Assembly (NCBI GenBank): GCA_947625655.1
Contig: CANQPD010000014.1
Span: 1 to 64,000 of the forward strand
DNA length: 64,000 bases
Source of the DNA: an uncultured Dysosmobacter sp.
GTDB lineage: Bacteria > Bacillota > Clostridia > Oscillospirales > Oscillospiraceae
Direction of reading: 5' to 3'
Shown here: piece after piece, positions 26,631-34,965 of the stretch
Layout: the number at the start of each line of letters is the position of its first letter
Numbering within the stretch: position 1 is the stretch's first letter
The notes under the pieces: generated by a model
What the model was told of the DNA's origin: nothing
Database searches by the model: none
What the model saw: only the letters and a program-made list of their open reading frames with translations
Program-made: the position numbers and the translations under genes

Positions 26631-26724
26631 TAAAAAGGGGAGTCCGCTGGCGCGGGCTGAGAGGAGGCTGTGAAGGCCTCGACCCGGAACCTGATTTGGA
26701 TCATGCCAACGTAGGGAAATCATG
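26631..26724 (+). promoter_or_regulatory. TPP riboswitch controlling thiE operon
   Basis: AAAAAGGGGAGTCC, GGGCTGAGAGGAGG, CGACCCGGAACCTGATTTGG, ATCATGCCAACGTAGGGAAA. These are all conserved thi-box parts. No clear separate terminator was found before thiE, so control may be translational or use a weak hairpin. Confidence 0.96.
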
Positions 26725-26792
26725 GGGCGCATCGCCGCGGACAGACCTGTTTTGGGATGTTCGCGGGCTTTTTGCTTTTAGGAGGAGACGAT

Positions 26793-27437
26793 ATGAAACT
26801 GGAATCCAGACAGCTGCGACTATACGCTGTGACGGACCGGGCCTGGGCGGCGGACGAGGATGCCCTGCTGGCCCAGATCGAGGCTGCCATCGACGGCGGC
26901 GCCGCCATGGTCCAGCTGCGGGAAAAGCACCTGGACGATGCGGCTTTTCTGAAAGAGGCGGAGCGCTTCGTGGCCCTGTGCCGGAGGAAGGGCGCCCTCA
27001 GCATCATCAACGACAACGTGGAGATCGCGGCCAGGACCGGGGCCGACGGCGTCCATGTGGGCCAGGAGGACCTGGAGGCGGGCCGCGTCCGGGAGCTGCT
27101 GGGGCCGGACAAGCTCATCGGCGTCTCCGCCCACACGGTGGCCGAGGCCCTGGCTGCTCAGGCGGCGGGGGCCGACTACCTGGGCACCGGCGCGGCCTTC
27201 GTCACCGGCACCAAGACCGACGCCAGGCCCATCTCCCGGGAGACCATCCGGGCCATCACCGCCGCGGTGGACATCCCCGTGGTGGCCATCGGCGGCATCA
27301 GCCGGGACAACCTCCTGGAGCTGAAGGGCTGCGGCCTGGACGGCGTGGCGGTGGTCTCCGCCCTGTTCGCCCAGGCCGATGTGAAGGCCGCCGCCCGGGA
27401 GCTGCTGGCCCTGTCGGAGGAGATGGCGGAGGCATGA
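26793..27437 (+). CDS. thiE: Thiamine-phosphate synthase
   Basis: 214 aa TIM barrel. ThiE joins HMP-PP and thiazole phosphate to form thiamine phosphate. MVQLREKHLDD (pyrophosphate/substrate site), SIINDNVEIAARTGADGVHVGQED, YLGTGAAFVTGTKTDA and IPVVAIGGISRDN are the expected motifs in order. The ATG follows TTAGGAGGAG. It is the first gene after the plus-strand TPP riboswitch. Confidence 0.96.
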   Translation: MKLESRQLRLYAVTDRAWAADEDALLAQIEAAIDGGAAMVQLREKHLDDAAFLKEAERFVALCRRKGALSIINDNVEIAARTGADGVHVGQEDLEAGRVRELLGPDKLIGVSAHTVAEALAAQAAGADYLGTGAAFVTGTKTDARPISRETIRAITAAVDIPVVAIGGISRDNLLELKGCGLDGVAVVSALFAQADVKAAARELLALSEEMAEA

Positions 27438-28075
27438 ACATCCGGGGCGCGGTTTTTGACCTGGACGGAACGCTGACGGACTCCATGTATATCTGGAACG
27501 AGGCCCCAAAGGCCCTGGTTCGCCGTTACGGCGGCGAACCGCCGGAAAATCTGGCTCAGGAGATCAAGAAGATGGGCCGCCGTGAAGCCTCTATATACAT
27601 GAGGGAAAAATTTTGCCTGGACTGTTCCGTGGAAGAGCTGATGGACGGCATCAACGCCCTGGTGACGGAGGAATACCGCTGCCGGGTGCCCATGAAGCCG
27701 GGAGCGGACCGGCTGCTGGCCCGTCTGGCGGCGGAAGGGATCCCCTGCTGCATCGCCACCGCCAGCGAGAGCGCCCAGGCTCAGGCGGCCATGGAACGGC
27801 TGGGCCTGTGGAAGTATTTCCGCTTCGCCGTCAGCTGTATCCAGTACGGCGGCAAGACGGAGCCGGACATTTATCTGGAGGCCGCGCGGCGGCTGGGTAC
27901 GGATATCGGGGAGACGGCGGTTTTTGAAGATGCTCTTCACGCTGCCCGGACAGCCCGAAAGGCGGGTTTCCCCGTCTGCGGCGTCTATGACGCTTCCGCT
28001 GAGGAGGATCAGCCCCAGCTCCGGGCGCTTTCCACCTGGTATGTCCGGACCCTGAGCGACTGGAACAGCCGCTGA
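27434..28075 (+). CDS. HAD family phosphatase (beta-phosphoglucomutase-like)
   Basis: 213 aa. HAD motif I FDLDGTLTDSM (residues 8-18), motif II in CCIATASES, motif III lysine in GGKTEPD and motif IV in VFEDALHAAR are complete, with an alpha-helical cap after motif I. The ATG overlaps the thiE stop (ATGA), so it is in the thiamine operon. A thiamine-phosphate or HMP-phosphate phosphatase role would fit the context, but HAD substrate cannot be read from sequence. Confidence 0.88.
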   Translation: MNIRGAVFDLDGTLTDSMYIWNEAPKALVRRYGGEPPENLAQEIKKMGRREASIYMREKFCLDCSVEELMDGINALVTEEYRCRVPMKPGADRLLARLAAEGIPCCIATASESAQAQAAMERLGLWKYFRFAVSCIQYGGKTEPDIYLEAARRLGTDIGETAVFEDALHAARTARKAGFPVCGVYDASAEEDQPQLRALSTWYVRTLSDWNSR

Positions 28076-28167
28076 ACGATCCCTTGTCATTCCTGCCGCA
28101 GTGGATTGGGGGCACCACCTTCCGCCGCGTAATAAAACCTTGCTGTCAAATAAGAAAGGAGCACATG

Positions 28168-28965
28168 ATGAAAACAGCATTGACCATTGCTGGAAGCGAT
28201 TCCAGCGGAGGCGCCGGGATCCAGGCAGATATCAAGACCATGACCGCCAACGGCGTATACGCCATGAGCGCCGTCACGGCCCTGACTGCTCAGAACACCA
28301 CCGGCGTCACAGACATCCTGAACGCGACCCCCGCATTCCTGGGAAAGGAGCTGGACGCGGTCTTTACCGACATTTTCCCCGACGCGGTGAAGATCGGTAT
28401 GGTCTCCTCGGCGGATCTCATCGCCGTCATCGCGGACAAGCTGCGCCAATACGGCGCCCGGCACATCGTGGTGGACCCGGTGATGGTGGCAACCTCCGGC
28501 GCAAAGCTCCTGGAAGACGACGCCATTGATACCCTGAAAGAACAGCTCCTGCCCCTGGCGGAGGTCCTGACGCCTAACATCCCGGAGGCGGAGATCCTGG
28601 CCGGCATGCGGATTGCCAGCCCCGCCGATATGGAGGCCGCCGCCAGGTCCATCAGCGAGACCTACGGCTGCGCCGTCCTCTGCAAGGGCGGCCACGACCT
28701 GAACGACGCCAACGACCTGCTCTGGCGCGATGGTACGGGCAAGTGGTTCAACGGCCGCCGCATCGACAACCCCAACACCCACGGCACCGGCTGCACCCTC
28801 TCCAGCGCCATCGCCTCCAACCTGGCCAAGGGCTTCACGCTGGATGAGGCCGTGGAGCGGGCCAAGGCCTACATTTCCGGCGCCCTGGCCGCCATGCTGG
28901 ACCTGGGCGCGGGCCGGGGTCCCATGGACCACATGTTTGATTTGAAGGGGGAATTTTTCGCATGA
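28168..28965 (+). CDS. thiD: Hydroxymethylpyrimidine/phosphomethylpyrimidine kinase
   Basis: 265 aa, ribokinase fold. ThiD phosphorylates HMP and HMP-P. The N-terminal AGSDSSGGAGIQADIKTM, VVDPVMVATSGA, TPNIPEAEILAGM and NTHGTGCTLSSAIASNLA (the GTGC catalytic loop) are diagnostic. The second of two adjacent ATGs is chosen because it sits six bases after AAAGGAG. Confidence 0.96.
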   Translation: MKTALTIAGSDSSGGAGIQADIKTMTANGVYAMSAVTALTAQNTTGVTDILNATPAFLGKELDAVFTDIFPDAVKIGMVSSADLIAVIADKLRQYGARHIVVDPVMVATSGAKLLEDDAIDTLKEQLLPLAEVLTPNIPEAEILAGMRIASPADMEAAARSISETYGCAVLCKGGHDLNDANDLLWRDGTGKWFNGRRIDNPNTHGTGCTLSSAIASNLAKGFTLDEAVERAKAYISGALAAMLDLGAGRGPMDHMFDLKGEFFA

Positions 28966-29573
28966 TCTCTCCCATCATCGCCGCCGCTTTCGCGGTGGTT
29001 TATCTGCTGGCCACGGTGCGGCTGTGCCGGGGCGTGAAGCTGGACGCAAAGGCGCTGTGCCTGGGCGGCGTGATCTGCGCCCTGACACTGGTGCTGGCCT
29101 CCGTCCGCATCCCCCTGCCCACCGGCTCCAACATCACCTGCGGCTCCTGGATCCCTTTGATGCTGCTGGCCCTGGTGTACGATTACCGGCTGGCAATGCT
29201 GACGGGCTGGGTCTGCGGCATCCTGGTCATGATCCTGATTCCCGGCTGGGAGGCGGTCCACTGGGCGCAGATCTTCGTGCAGCAGCTGGTGTGCTTTTCC
29301 TGCCTGGGCTACGCCGGCGTCTTCGGCGCGGACAAGCGGTGGAAGGCCCTCTGCGGCATGGCCCTGGCAGTGGCCATCCGCTGCTGCGGCCATGTGCTCA
29401 GCGGCGTGATCTTCTACTCCCAGAACGCCTGGGACGGCTGGGGGGCCTGGGGCTACAGTCTGGCCTTCAATTCCTCCCGGCTGATCGAGGGGGTCCTCAG
29501 CATCCTGATCGTCTCGCTTCTTCCGCTGCGGCTTATGCGGCGGACGGCGCTTCAAAAAGGAGGAAACGTATGA
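28962..29573 (+). CDS. thiT: Energy-coupled thiamine transporter ThiT
   Basis: 203 aa with about six membrane segments. ThiT is the substrate-binding S component of an ECF transporter for thiamine. The C-terminal FYSQNAWDGWGAWGYSLAFN carries the aromatic/asparagine pattern of the ThiT binding site. The start overlaps the thiD stop (ATGA). The shared energising module (EcfAAT) is not in this window. Confidence 0.92.
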   Translation: MISPIIAAAFAVVYLLATVRLCRGVKLDAKALCLGGVICALTLVLASVRIPLPTGSNITCGSWIPLMLLALVYDYRLAMLTGWVCGILVMILIPGWEAVHWAQIFVQQLVCFSCLGYAGVFGADKRWKALCGMALAVAIRCCGHVLSGVIFYSQNAWDGWGAWGYSLAFNSSRLIEGVLSILIVSLLPLRLMRRTALQKGGNV

Positions 29574-30232
29574 AAACAGCGGAAAGGCTGCTGAAGGCGG
29601 CGGAGGACATCTGGGCGGGCTATCACACCCACCCCTTTGTGGAGGGGCTGAAGGACGGCACCCTGGACGTGAAGAAATTCCGGCGTTACATCATCCAGGA
29701 CTACTGGTATCTCATGGAGTACACCAAAGTCTTCGCCGTGGGCGTGGCCAAGAGCAAGAGCGTGGAGACCATGAAGCTGTTCGCCAAGTACATCCAGGCC
29801 ATCCTGGACGGCGAGGTGGACGTCCACAACGGCTACATGGGGATGCTGGGCATCACCCGGGAGGAGCTGGAGGGGACGCCCATCGCCCAGGACAACCGCT
29901 CCTACACCGCCTATATGCTCAGCGTAGCCTATAAGGGCGGCGAGGCGGAGGTGCTGACCGCCATCCTCTCCTGCGCCTACAGCTACGAGGTCATTGCCCG
30001 CAGGATTGTGGCCGAGCGCCCGGACGCCCCCGATCACCCGCTGTACGGCAGATGGGTGCGGGGCTACATCACTCCGCGCTACACCGGCAACAACATCGTG
30101 CTGATGGAGATGCTGGAGCGGCTGACGGCGGATTACACCGAAAGCCAGCTGCGGGAACTGGAGGAGATCTTCACGGCCTGTTCCCGGTACGAGGCCTCCT
30201 TCTGGGACATGGCGTGGGAGGAACGGACCTGA
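29570..30232 (+). CDS. tenA: Aminopyrimidine aminohydrolase/thiaminase II
   Basis: 220 aa, all-helical. TenA hydrolyses aminomethyl-HMP, a thiamine breakdown product, to HMP for salvage. FRRYIIQDYWYLMEYTKVF, the active-site cysteine in SCAYSYEVIARR, and the C-terminal EASFWDMAW with the conserved glutamate are visible. The ATG overlaps the thiT stop (ATGA) and follows AAGGAGG. It is the last gene of the thiE operon. Confidence 0.95.
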   Translation: MKTAERLLKAAEDIWAGYHTHPFVEGLKDGTLDVKKFRRYIIQDYWYLMEYTKVFAVGVAKSKSVETMKLFAKYIQAILDGEVDVHNGYMGMLGITREELEGTPIAQDNRSYTAYMLSVAYKGGEAEVLTAILSCAYSYEVIARRIVAERPDAPDHPLYGRWVRGYITPRYTGNNIVLMEMLERLTADYTESQLRELEEIFTACSRYEASFWDMAWEERT

Positions 30233-30251
30233 AAAGACCGGCCGGTCCGGA

Positions 30252-30288
30252 TAAAAAACATGGACGCCTTTCGGCGTCCATGTTTTTA
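30252..30288. terminator. bidirectional terminator after tenA
   Basis: AACATGGACGCC/GGCGTCCATGTT with A and T runs on the two sides, between convergent tenA and the SLH gene. Confidence 0.9.
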
Positions 30289-30314
30289 TCAGCTGCTCTG
30301 ACGGATCGGGCTTC

Positions 30315-31373
30315 TCAGTCCTCGGCCTTTTCAGCGGCCTGGGCGGCGCGGTACAGGAAGGTTGCGATCTGGCCCCGGGTGCAGGTGTTGCTGGGGGAGA
30401 AGGTGGTATCGGTGGTGCCCAGGGTGACGCCGTTGGCCACGGCCCAGTTCACGGCGGGGATAAACTGGGCATAGTCACCGGTGAGATCGGTGAAGGAGGT
30501 GGCCTCAGCCTCGCCGCTGCCGTTGGCCCGCCAGATGAAGTACACGGCCATGGCGCGGGTGCAGGGATCGTTGGGGGCGAAGGTGCCGCCGCCGGCGATC
30601 TCCTTCTCGGCGGCCCACAGGACGGCCTTGTAATAATAGGCGGTGGAATCCGTCACATCGCGGAACTGGCTCTCAGTGGAGGCGGGCTCGGGAGAGCCGG
30701 CGGCCCGCCACAGGAAGGTGATGATCTGGGCCCGGGTGCAGGGGATGGAGGGGCCGAAGGTGCCGTCGGTGTAGCCGGTGGTGATCTTCTTCTCCGCGGC
30801 CCACAGGATGCCGGGATAGTAGGGGGAGGTCTCCGCCACGTCGGAGAAGGGGTTCACGGTCTCGGCGGGAGTCTCGGGCTCAGCCGGGGTCTCAGGCTCG
30901 GCGGGCTTCTCGGGCTCGGCGGCGGGCAGGGCGTTGTAGGTGCCGCCCTCCTTCACGTCCACCTCCAGGGTGCCCTGGGAGACCAGCTTGCCGGTCTTGG
31001 CGGCGGAGCTGTCCACGATGGTCAGCTTGTAGCTGCTCTGGACCTCAAAAATGGCGCAGTCCTTCGCGCCGGTCAGGGTGTGGCCGTTGAGGTCGATGGT
31101 CACGTCGTGGGAGGCCACGGTCATGACCTGGCCGCCCATAAGGCCGTTGTAGTCGCTGGAGCCGATGACCACCGCCGCGGTCAGCTCCACGTCGGTGTCC
31201 AGGCGTGCGGAGACGGGCTTGTCCTCCGTCTGGGACATAATGGCACCCAGAAGGACGGTATAGGTCTCCTCGCCCACGACGATCTTCTGATCCTCCTGCG
31301 CGGCGAAGGTGGGGACGGTCAGGCCCGGGCACAGTGCCAGAACCAGACACAGGGACACGAGTTTCTTCTTCAT
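30315..31373 (-). CDS. Secreted SLH-domain surface protein
   Basis: 352 aa. A signal peptide (MKKKLVSLCLVLALCPGLTVPTFA, with cleavage expected after AFA/AQE around residue 25) precedes a beta-rich region (about 30-145) and a proline/glutamate linker with repeated AEPETPAE (about 150-170). Three S-layer homology repeats follow (FSDVAETSPYYPGILWAAE, FRDVTDSTAYYYKAVLWAAE and FTDLTGDYAQFIPAVNWAV, each with a C-T-R-A/G-Q motif). SLH repeats bind pyruvylated cell-wall polymers. The N-terminal domain is not recognised. Confidence 0.88.
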   Translation of the reverse strand: MKKKLVSLCLVLALCPGLTVPTFAAQEDQKIVVGEETYTVLLGAIMSQTEDKPVSARLDTDVELTAAVVIGSSDYNGLMGGQVMTVASHDVTIDLNGHTLTGAKDCAIFEVQSSYKLTIVDSSAAKTGKLVSQGTLEVDVKEGGTYNALPAAEPEKPAEPETPAEPETPAETVNPFSDVAETSPYYPGILWAAEKKITTGYTDGTFGPSIPCTRAQIITFLWRAAGSPEPASTESQFRDVTDSTAYYYKAVLWAAEKEIAGGGTFAPNDPCTRAMAVYFIWRANGSGEAEATSFTDLTGDYAQFIPAVNWAVANGVTLGTTDTTFSPSNTCTRGQIATFLYRAAQAAEKAED

Positions 31374-31854
31374 GCTTTTGTCTCCTTCGTTTTGATGTAT
31401 TCGACTGACCGGGCGGCCTCCGGGAAGGCCGTCCGGATAAGCCCGGGCTTCGCCGGAACCATCCAGGAAAGCGGCGGGTGTGAACCCGGCGCCGCCTGGG
31501 CGGGATCAAAGCACGGCATGCCCACATTCCCGGCTTCCGCCTTGCAAAAGAAGACGCGGGCCGGTATAATGGGATGCAAAACAGGCCGCCGGATCGCCGC
31601 GCCCTGCCACGTTTTGATGCTTTACCCCTCATTTTAGCGGAAATGCCATAAAAAAGTAAGAGTTTCCAGCTGCTTTTTTGGGCAGAGCGCGGAGACTGGC
31701 GGCGTCCCGCTTTCCGTGGATGCCGCACGAAGAGCGGCCCAATGACGATTCGCCGCCGTTCTGCGGCTTCCCCGCGAGGGCCGAGATCCATTTCTGTGCC
31801 GCCTGGGGAGGGACAGGCGCCGGCCGATTACCTGATGGAAAAGGAGCTGATCTG
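31374..31854. other. 480-bp gap upstream of mnmE: promoter and long leader
   Basis: No gene or known riboswitch was recognised. A good plus-strand promoter lies at 31542-31570 (TTGCAA, 17 bases, TATAAT), giving mnmE a leader of about 280 nt. The part nearer 31374 carries the ribosome-binding site of the SLH gene and GC-rich inverted segments such as GGCGGGTGTGAACCCGGCGCC. Confidence 0.55.
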
Positions 31855-33237
31855 ATGGACGTTATTGCCGCCATCGCGACAGGCGGGAATCCCACCGCCA
31901 TCGGCATCGTCCGGGTCTCCGGCGAGGGGTGTTTCGCCCTGTGCGATCAGGTGTTCCGCGCCGCCAACAGGAAGGCGCTGGCGGAGCAGGAGCCCCGGAA
32001 AATGGTTTTTGGCGGGATGCTGGACGCCCGGGGCCGCCGCATCGACCAGGGGCTTGCTGTTCGCTTTCCCGGCCCCAACAGCTATACCGGCGAGGACTCC
32101 GCCGAGTTCCACTGCCACGGCTCCCCGGTGGTGCTGCGGGAGCTGCTGGCCGCCCTGTTCGCCGCCGGGGCCCGGCAGGCGGGGCCCGGGGAGTTCACCA
32201 GGCGGGCCTTTCTCAACGGGCGGCTGGACCTGACCCAGGCGGAGGCCGTGGTGGATCTCATCGACGCGGAGACCGCCGCCGCCGCCCGGAACGCCGCCGC
32301 GCAGCTGGACGGGGGACTGCGCCGGGTCCTGGAGCCCATTCAGGACGCCCTGCTGGACGTCTCCTCCCGGTTTTACGCCGTGGTGGACTATCCTGACGAA
32401 GATATCGAGGATATCCGGCCGGAGCAGATCGCCCAGGCGCTGCAATCCGCCGATGATTCCCTGACGGCGCTGCTGGCCGCCTGCGGGCGGGGCAGGGTGC
32501 TGAAATCCGGCGTCCGCGCCGCCATTGTGGGCCGGCCCAACGCCGGGAAATCCTCGCTTTTGAACGCCCTGGCGGGCTATGACCGGGCCATCGTCACCGA
32601 CATCCCCGGCACCACCCGGGACACGGTGGAGGAGTCCGTCCTCTGCGGCGGCGTGCTGCTGCGGCTCATCGACACCGCCGGCATCCATGACACGGAGGAC
32701 ACGGTGGAGCGGCTGGGGGTGGAGCGCAGCCGCAGGGCCCTGGAGACCGCCGACCTGGTGCTGGCAGTGGTGGACGGCGCCGCCGGGATGACGGCGGAGG
32801 ATGGGGAGATCCTGGATCTGGCCGCCGGCTCCGGCAGGCCCTGGATCCTCGTGACATCCAAGCTGGACCTGCTGAAAGGCCCCGGCGCCCCCGATATCGC
32901 CGGCCGGCGGGAAACGGCCCCCGCCGCCAGCGTGGCCCTCTCCTCTGTCACCGGAGAGGGGCTGGACGAGCTGGAAAACGCCATATCCGCCCTGTTTCCC
33001 GCCGGGGACCCGGAGGCCCCCGGCAGCCTGCTGACGGACGCCCGGCAGGAGGATGCCGCCTCCCGGGCAAGAGACGCCATCCGCCGGGCGGCGGAGGCCC
33101 TGACCGCCGGACTGACCCCCGACGCGGTGCTGACCGACGTGGAGGAGGCCTTGGACGCCCTGGGCGAGCTGACGGGCCGCACGGCAAGGGAGGAGATCGT
33201 CTCCCGCATTTTCTCCCGGTTCTGCGTTGGAAAATAA
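31855..33237 (+). CDS. mnmE: tRNA uridine-5-carboxymethylaminomethyl(34) synthesis GTPase
   Basis: 460 aa. MnmE with MnmG modifies wobble uridine 34. The N-terminal tetrahydrofolate-binding domain (about 1-120) starts DVIAAIATGGNPTAIGIVRVSG. The G domain has GRPNAGKSSLLN (about 224), DIPGTTRDTVEE, DTAGIHDTEDTVERLGVERS and TSKLD. The C-terminus FCVGK carries the catalytic cysteine. The ATG follows AAGGAG. It is alone here; mnmG is not in the window. Confidence 0.97.
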   Translation: MDVIAAIATGGNPTAIGIVRVSGEGCFALCDQVFRAANRKALAEQEPRKMVFGGMLDARGRRIDQGLAVRFPGPNSYTGEDSAEFHCHGSPVVLRELLAALFAAGARQAGPGEFTRRAFLNGRLDLTQAEAVVDLIDAETAAAARNAAAQLDGGLRRVLEPIQDALLDVSSRFYAVVDYPDEDIEDIRPEQIAQALQSADDSLTALLAACGRGRVLKSGVRAAIVGRPNAGKSSLLNALAGYDRAIVTDIPGTTRDTVEESVLCGGVLLRLIDTAGIHDTEDTVERLGVERSRRALETADLVLAVVDGAAGMTAEDGEILDLAAGSGRPWILVTSKLDLLKGPGAPDIAGRRETAPAASVALSSVTGEGLDELENAISALFPAGDPEAPGSLLTDARQEDAASRARDAIRRAAEALTAGLTPDAVLTDVEEALDALGELTGRTAREEIVSRIFSRFCVGK

Positions 33238-33292
33238 AATACCCCCGGGAGTATTTGAAGGCCTCTTTCAAAATACCCCGGGGGTTTTTGAC
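33235..33292 (+). terminator. mnmE terminator
   Basis: Long stem: AATACCCCCGGGAGTATTTGA pairs imperfectly with TTTCAAAATACCCC/GGGGGT, followed by TTTTT. Confidence 0.78.
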
Positions 33293-33316
33293 CCGGAATA
33301 TCATTTTCAACTTTTT

Positions 33317-33354
33317 AAAACGTGGTTTACAAAACCGCGTTTTCGTGCTATCCT
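33317..33354 (+). promoter_or_regulatory. promoter and palindromic operator of the DUF1836 gene
   Basis: TTTACA (33326-33331), 17-base spacer, TATCCT (33349-33354). The -35 box is centred in an inverted repeat AAAACGTGGTTT, three bases, AAACCGCGTTTT (33317-33343, one mismatch), which would suit autoregulation. Confidence 0.6.
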
Positions 33355-33394
33355 TGATGCAATGGGGAGATATCCCAAAAAGGAGGAGATCTGC

Positions 33395-33958
33395 ATGTGC
33401 GATCTGACCGAGCTGCAGGAGCGGCTGCGGACCCAGCGGCCTGTGGAGTGGGACCAGCTTCCGGACTTTGCCCTGTACATGGATCAGGTGCTCAGCTATA
33501 TGGACCGCCAGGTGATCCGCTTCGGCGAGGAGGACGTTTTGACCGCCGCCATGGTGAACAACTACACCAAAAGCGGCCTGGTCCCCAGGGCCGAGGGGAA
33601 GAAGTACAGCCGGGAGCATCTGGCCTATCTCACGGCCATCTGCGTTTTGAAGCGGGTCATGTCCGCCAGGGATATGGATTTGCTGCTGCGGGAAGAATTG
33701 CAGGGGGACCGGCCGGTGTCCGACGGCTACGCCGCCTTCTGCGCCAGCCTGGACAAGGCCCTGAACATCACCGCCGACGAGATGGCGGACCGGGAGGGAA
33801 AGGACACCCTGGCGGATTCGGCCATCCATTTCGCCCTGCTGAGCTACGCCGCCGGCGTGGCCAGCAGCCGGTATGTGGCCCTGCTGCGCCGGCAGAAGCC
33901 TGAAGAAGAGCCCGCCCGCGCCAAGGCCAAGGGCAAAAAGGAAAAGGAGCGTGAGTGA
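33395..33958 (+). CDS. DUF1836 domain-containing protein
   Basis: 187 aa. The central part has the DUF1836 pattern: DVLTAAMVNNYTKSGLVP, KKYSREHLAYLTAICVLKRVMS and the aspartate-rich helix after it. Members are thought to contain a MerR-like DNA-binding fold, so a regulator is likely. The C-terminus is lysine/glutamate-rich (ARAKAKGKKEKERE). The ATG follows AAGGAGGAG. The palindrome over its own promoter supports self-control; targets are unknown. degV follows after two bases. Confidence 0.82.
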   Translation: MCDLTELQERLRTQRPVEWDQLPDFALYMDQVLSYMDRQVIRFGEEDVLTAAMVNNYTKSGLVPRAEGKKYSREHLAYLTAICVLKRVMSARDMDLLLREELQGDRPVSDGYAAFCASLDKALNITADEMADREGKDTLADSAIHFALLSYAAGVASSRYVALLRRQKPEEEPARAKAKGKKEKERE

Positions 33959-33960
33959 CC

Positions 33961-34833
33961 ATGGGGGACTATGTGATCCTGACGGACAGCTGCTGCGACA
34001 TGACTGCCCAAATGGCGGAGGAGCTGGGGGTGGAGGTGCTGCCCCTGAGTCTGCAGATGGGGGAGGCGACCTACCGCAACTGGCTGGACGGCCGGGAGAT
34101 CGGTTTCCGGGACTTCTACGCCCGGATCCGGGGCGGCGAAACCGCCACCACCTCCGCCGTCAGCGTGGGGGATTTTGAGGAGCGGATGCGGCCCATCCTG
34201 CAAGGGGGAAAGGATATCCTGTGCGTCAGCTTTTCCTCTGCCCTCTCCACCACCTACCAGTCCGCCGTCATCGCGGCGGAGGAGCTGGGGAGCGCCTTCC
34301 CGGAGAGGAAGGTCCTGGTGGTGGACTCCCTGTGCGCGTCCCTGGGTCAGGGGCTTTTGGTGTATCTCTGCGCCCGAGAGAAAGAAGCCGGCAGGTCGCT
34401 GGAGGAGGTCCGGGATTTCGCCGAGGAGACCAAGGGGAAGGTCTGCCACTGGTTTACCGTGGACGACCTGAACCACCTGAAGCGGGGCGGGCGCATCAGC
34501 GCCGCCACGGCGCTGTTCGGCACCATGCTGGCCATCAAGCCCGTGATGCACGTGGACGACGGCGGCCATTTGACCGCCGTTGGCAAGGCCCGGGGGCGGA
34601 AGGCGTCCCTGCTGGCCCTGGTGGACCACATGGCGGAGACCGCCATTGACCCGGCGGGGCAGACGGTGTTCATCAGCCACGGCGACTGTGAGGACGATGC
34701 CCGCTTTGTGGCGGAGGAGGTGCGCCGCCGCTTCGGCGTGCGGGACATCCACATCAACTTTGTGGGCCCGGTCATCGGCAACCACTCCGGCCCGGGGACC
34801 ATGGCGCTGTTTTTCATCGGGAAGACCCGATGA
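33961..34833 (+). CDS. DegV family fatty-acid-binding protein
   Basis: 290 aa. DegV proteins (FakB-like) bind a fatty acid and present it to the kinase FakA. VILTDSCCDM at the N-terminus, TTSAVSVGDFEE, FSSALSTTYQSA, the RGGRIS motif and the C-terminal GPVIGNHSGPGTMALFF are the family marks. The gene end is unusual: its last 18 bp before and through the stop are repeated as a perfect inverted copy immediately downstream. Confidence 0.93.
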   Translation: MGDYVILTDSCCDMTAQMAEELGVEVLPLSLQMGEATYRNWLDGREIGFRDFYARIRGGETATTSAVSVGDFEERMRPILQGGKDILCVSFSSALSTTYQSAVIAAEELGSAFPERKVLVVDSLCASLGQGLLVYLCAREKEAGRSLEEVRDFAEETKGKVCHWFTVDDLNHLKRGGRISAATALFGTMLAIKPVMHVDDGGHLTAVGKARGRKASLLALVDHMAETAIDPAGQTVFISHGDCEDDARFVAEEVRRRFGVRDIHINFVGPVIGNHSGPGTMALFFIGKTR

Positions 34834-34843
34834 AAAACAGCGC
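34804..34843. repeat. perfect 18-bp inverted copy of the degV 3' end
   Basis: Arms GCGCTGTTTTTCATCGGG and CCCGATGAAAAACAGCGC with loop AAGA. The left arm lies within the last codons of degV; the right arm contains the stop codon and the next bases. There is no T run, so it is not a standard terminator, although it could act as an RNA end-cap. Confidence 0.85.
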
Positions 34844-34950
34844 AGATAAGAGATAGGAGATAAGAGATAAAAGATATATTCCTGTCCAAAGCGGGTAAAT
34901 AGCTTTACCTCATTCTCCTATCTTTTATCTCTTCTCTTTTATCTCTTAAC
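34844..34950. repeat. low-complexity palindrome between degV and prmA
   Basis: Repeated GATAAGAGATA units end in AAGAGATAAAAGATA (34862-34876), which is the exact reverse complement of 34919-34933. Inside is a small hairpin GGTAAA/TTTACC. The block is more AT-rich than the surrounding genes. No gene is present. Confidence 0.7.
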
Positions 34951-34965
34951 TCGAAAGGAATTGCT

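Noticed and set aside
31440-31520. Riboswitch-like GC-rich segment between the SLH gene and mnmE
   Set aside because: It does not show the conserved boxes of cobalamin, cyclic-di-GMP, THF or other riboswitches I could compare by eye.
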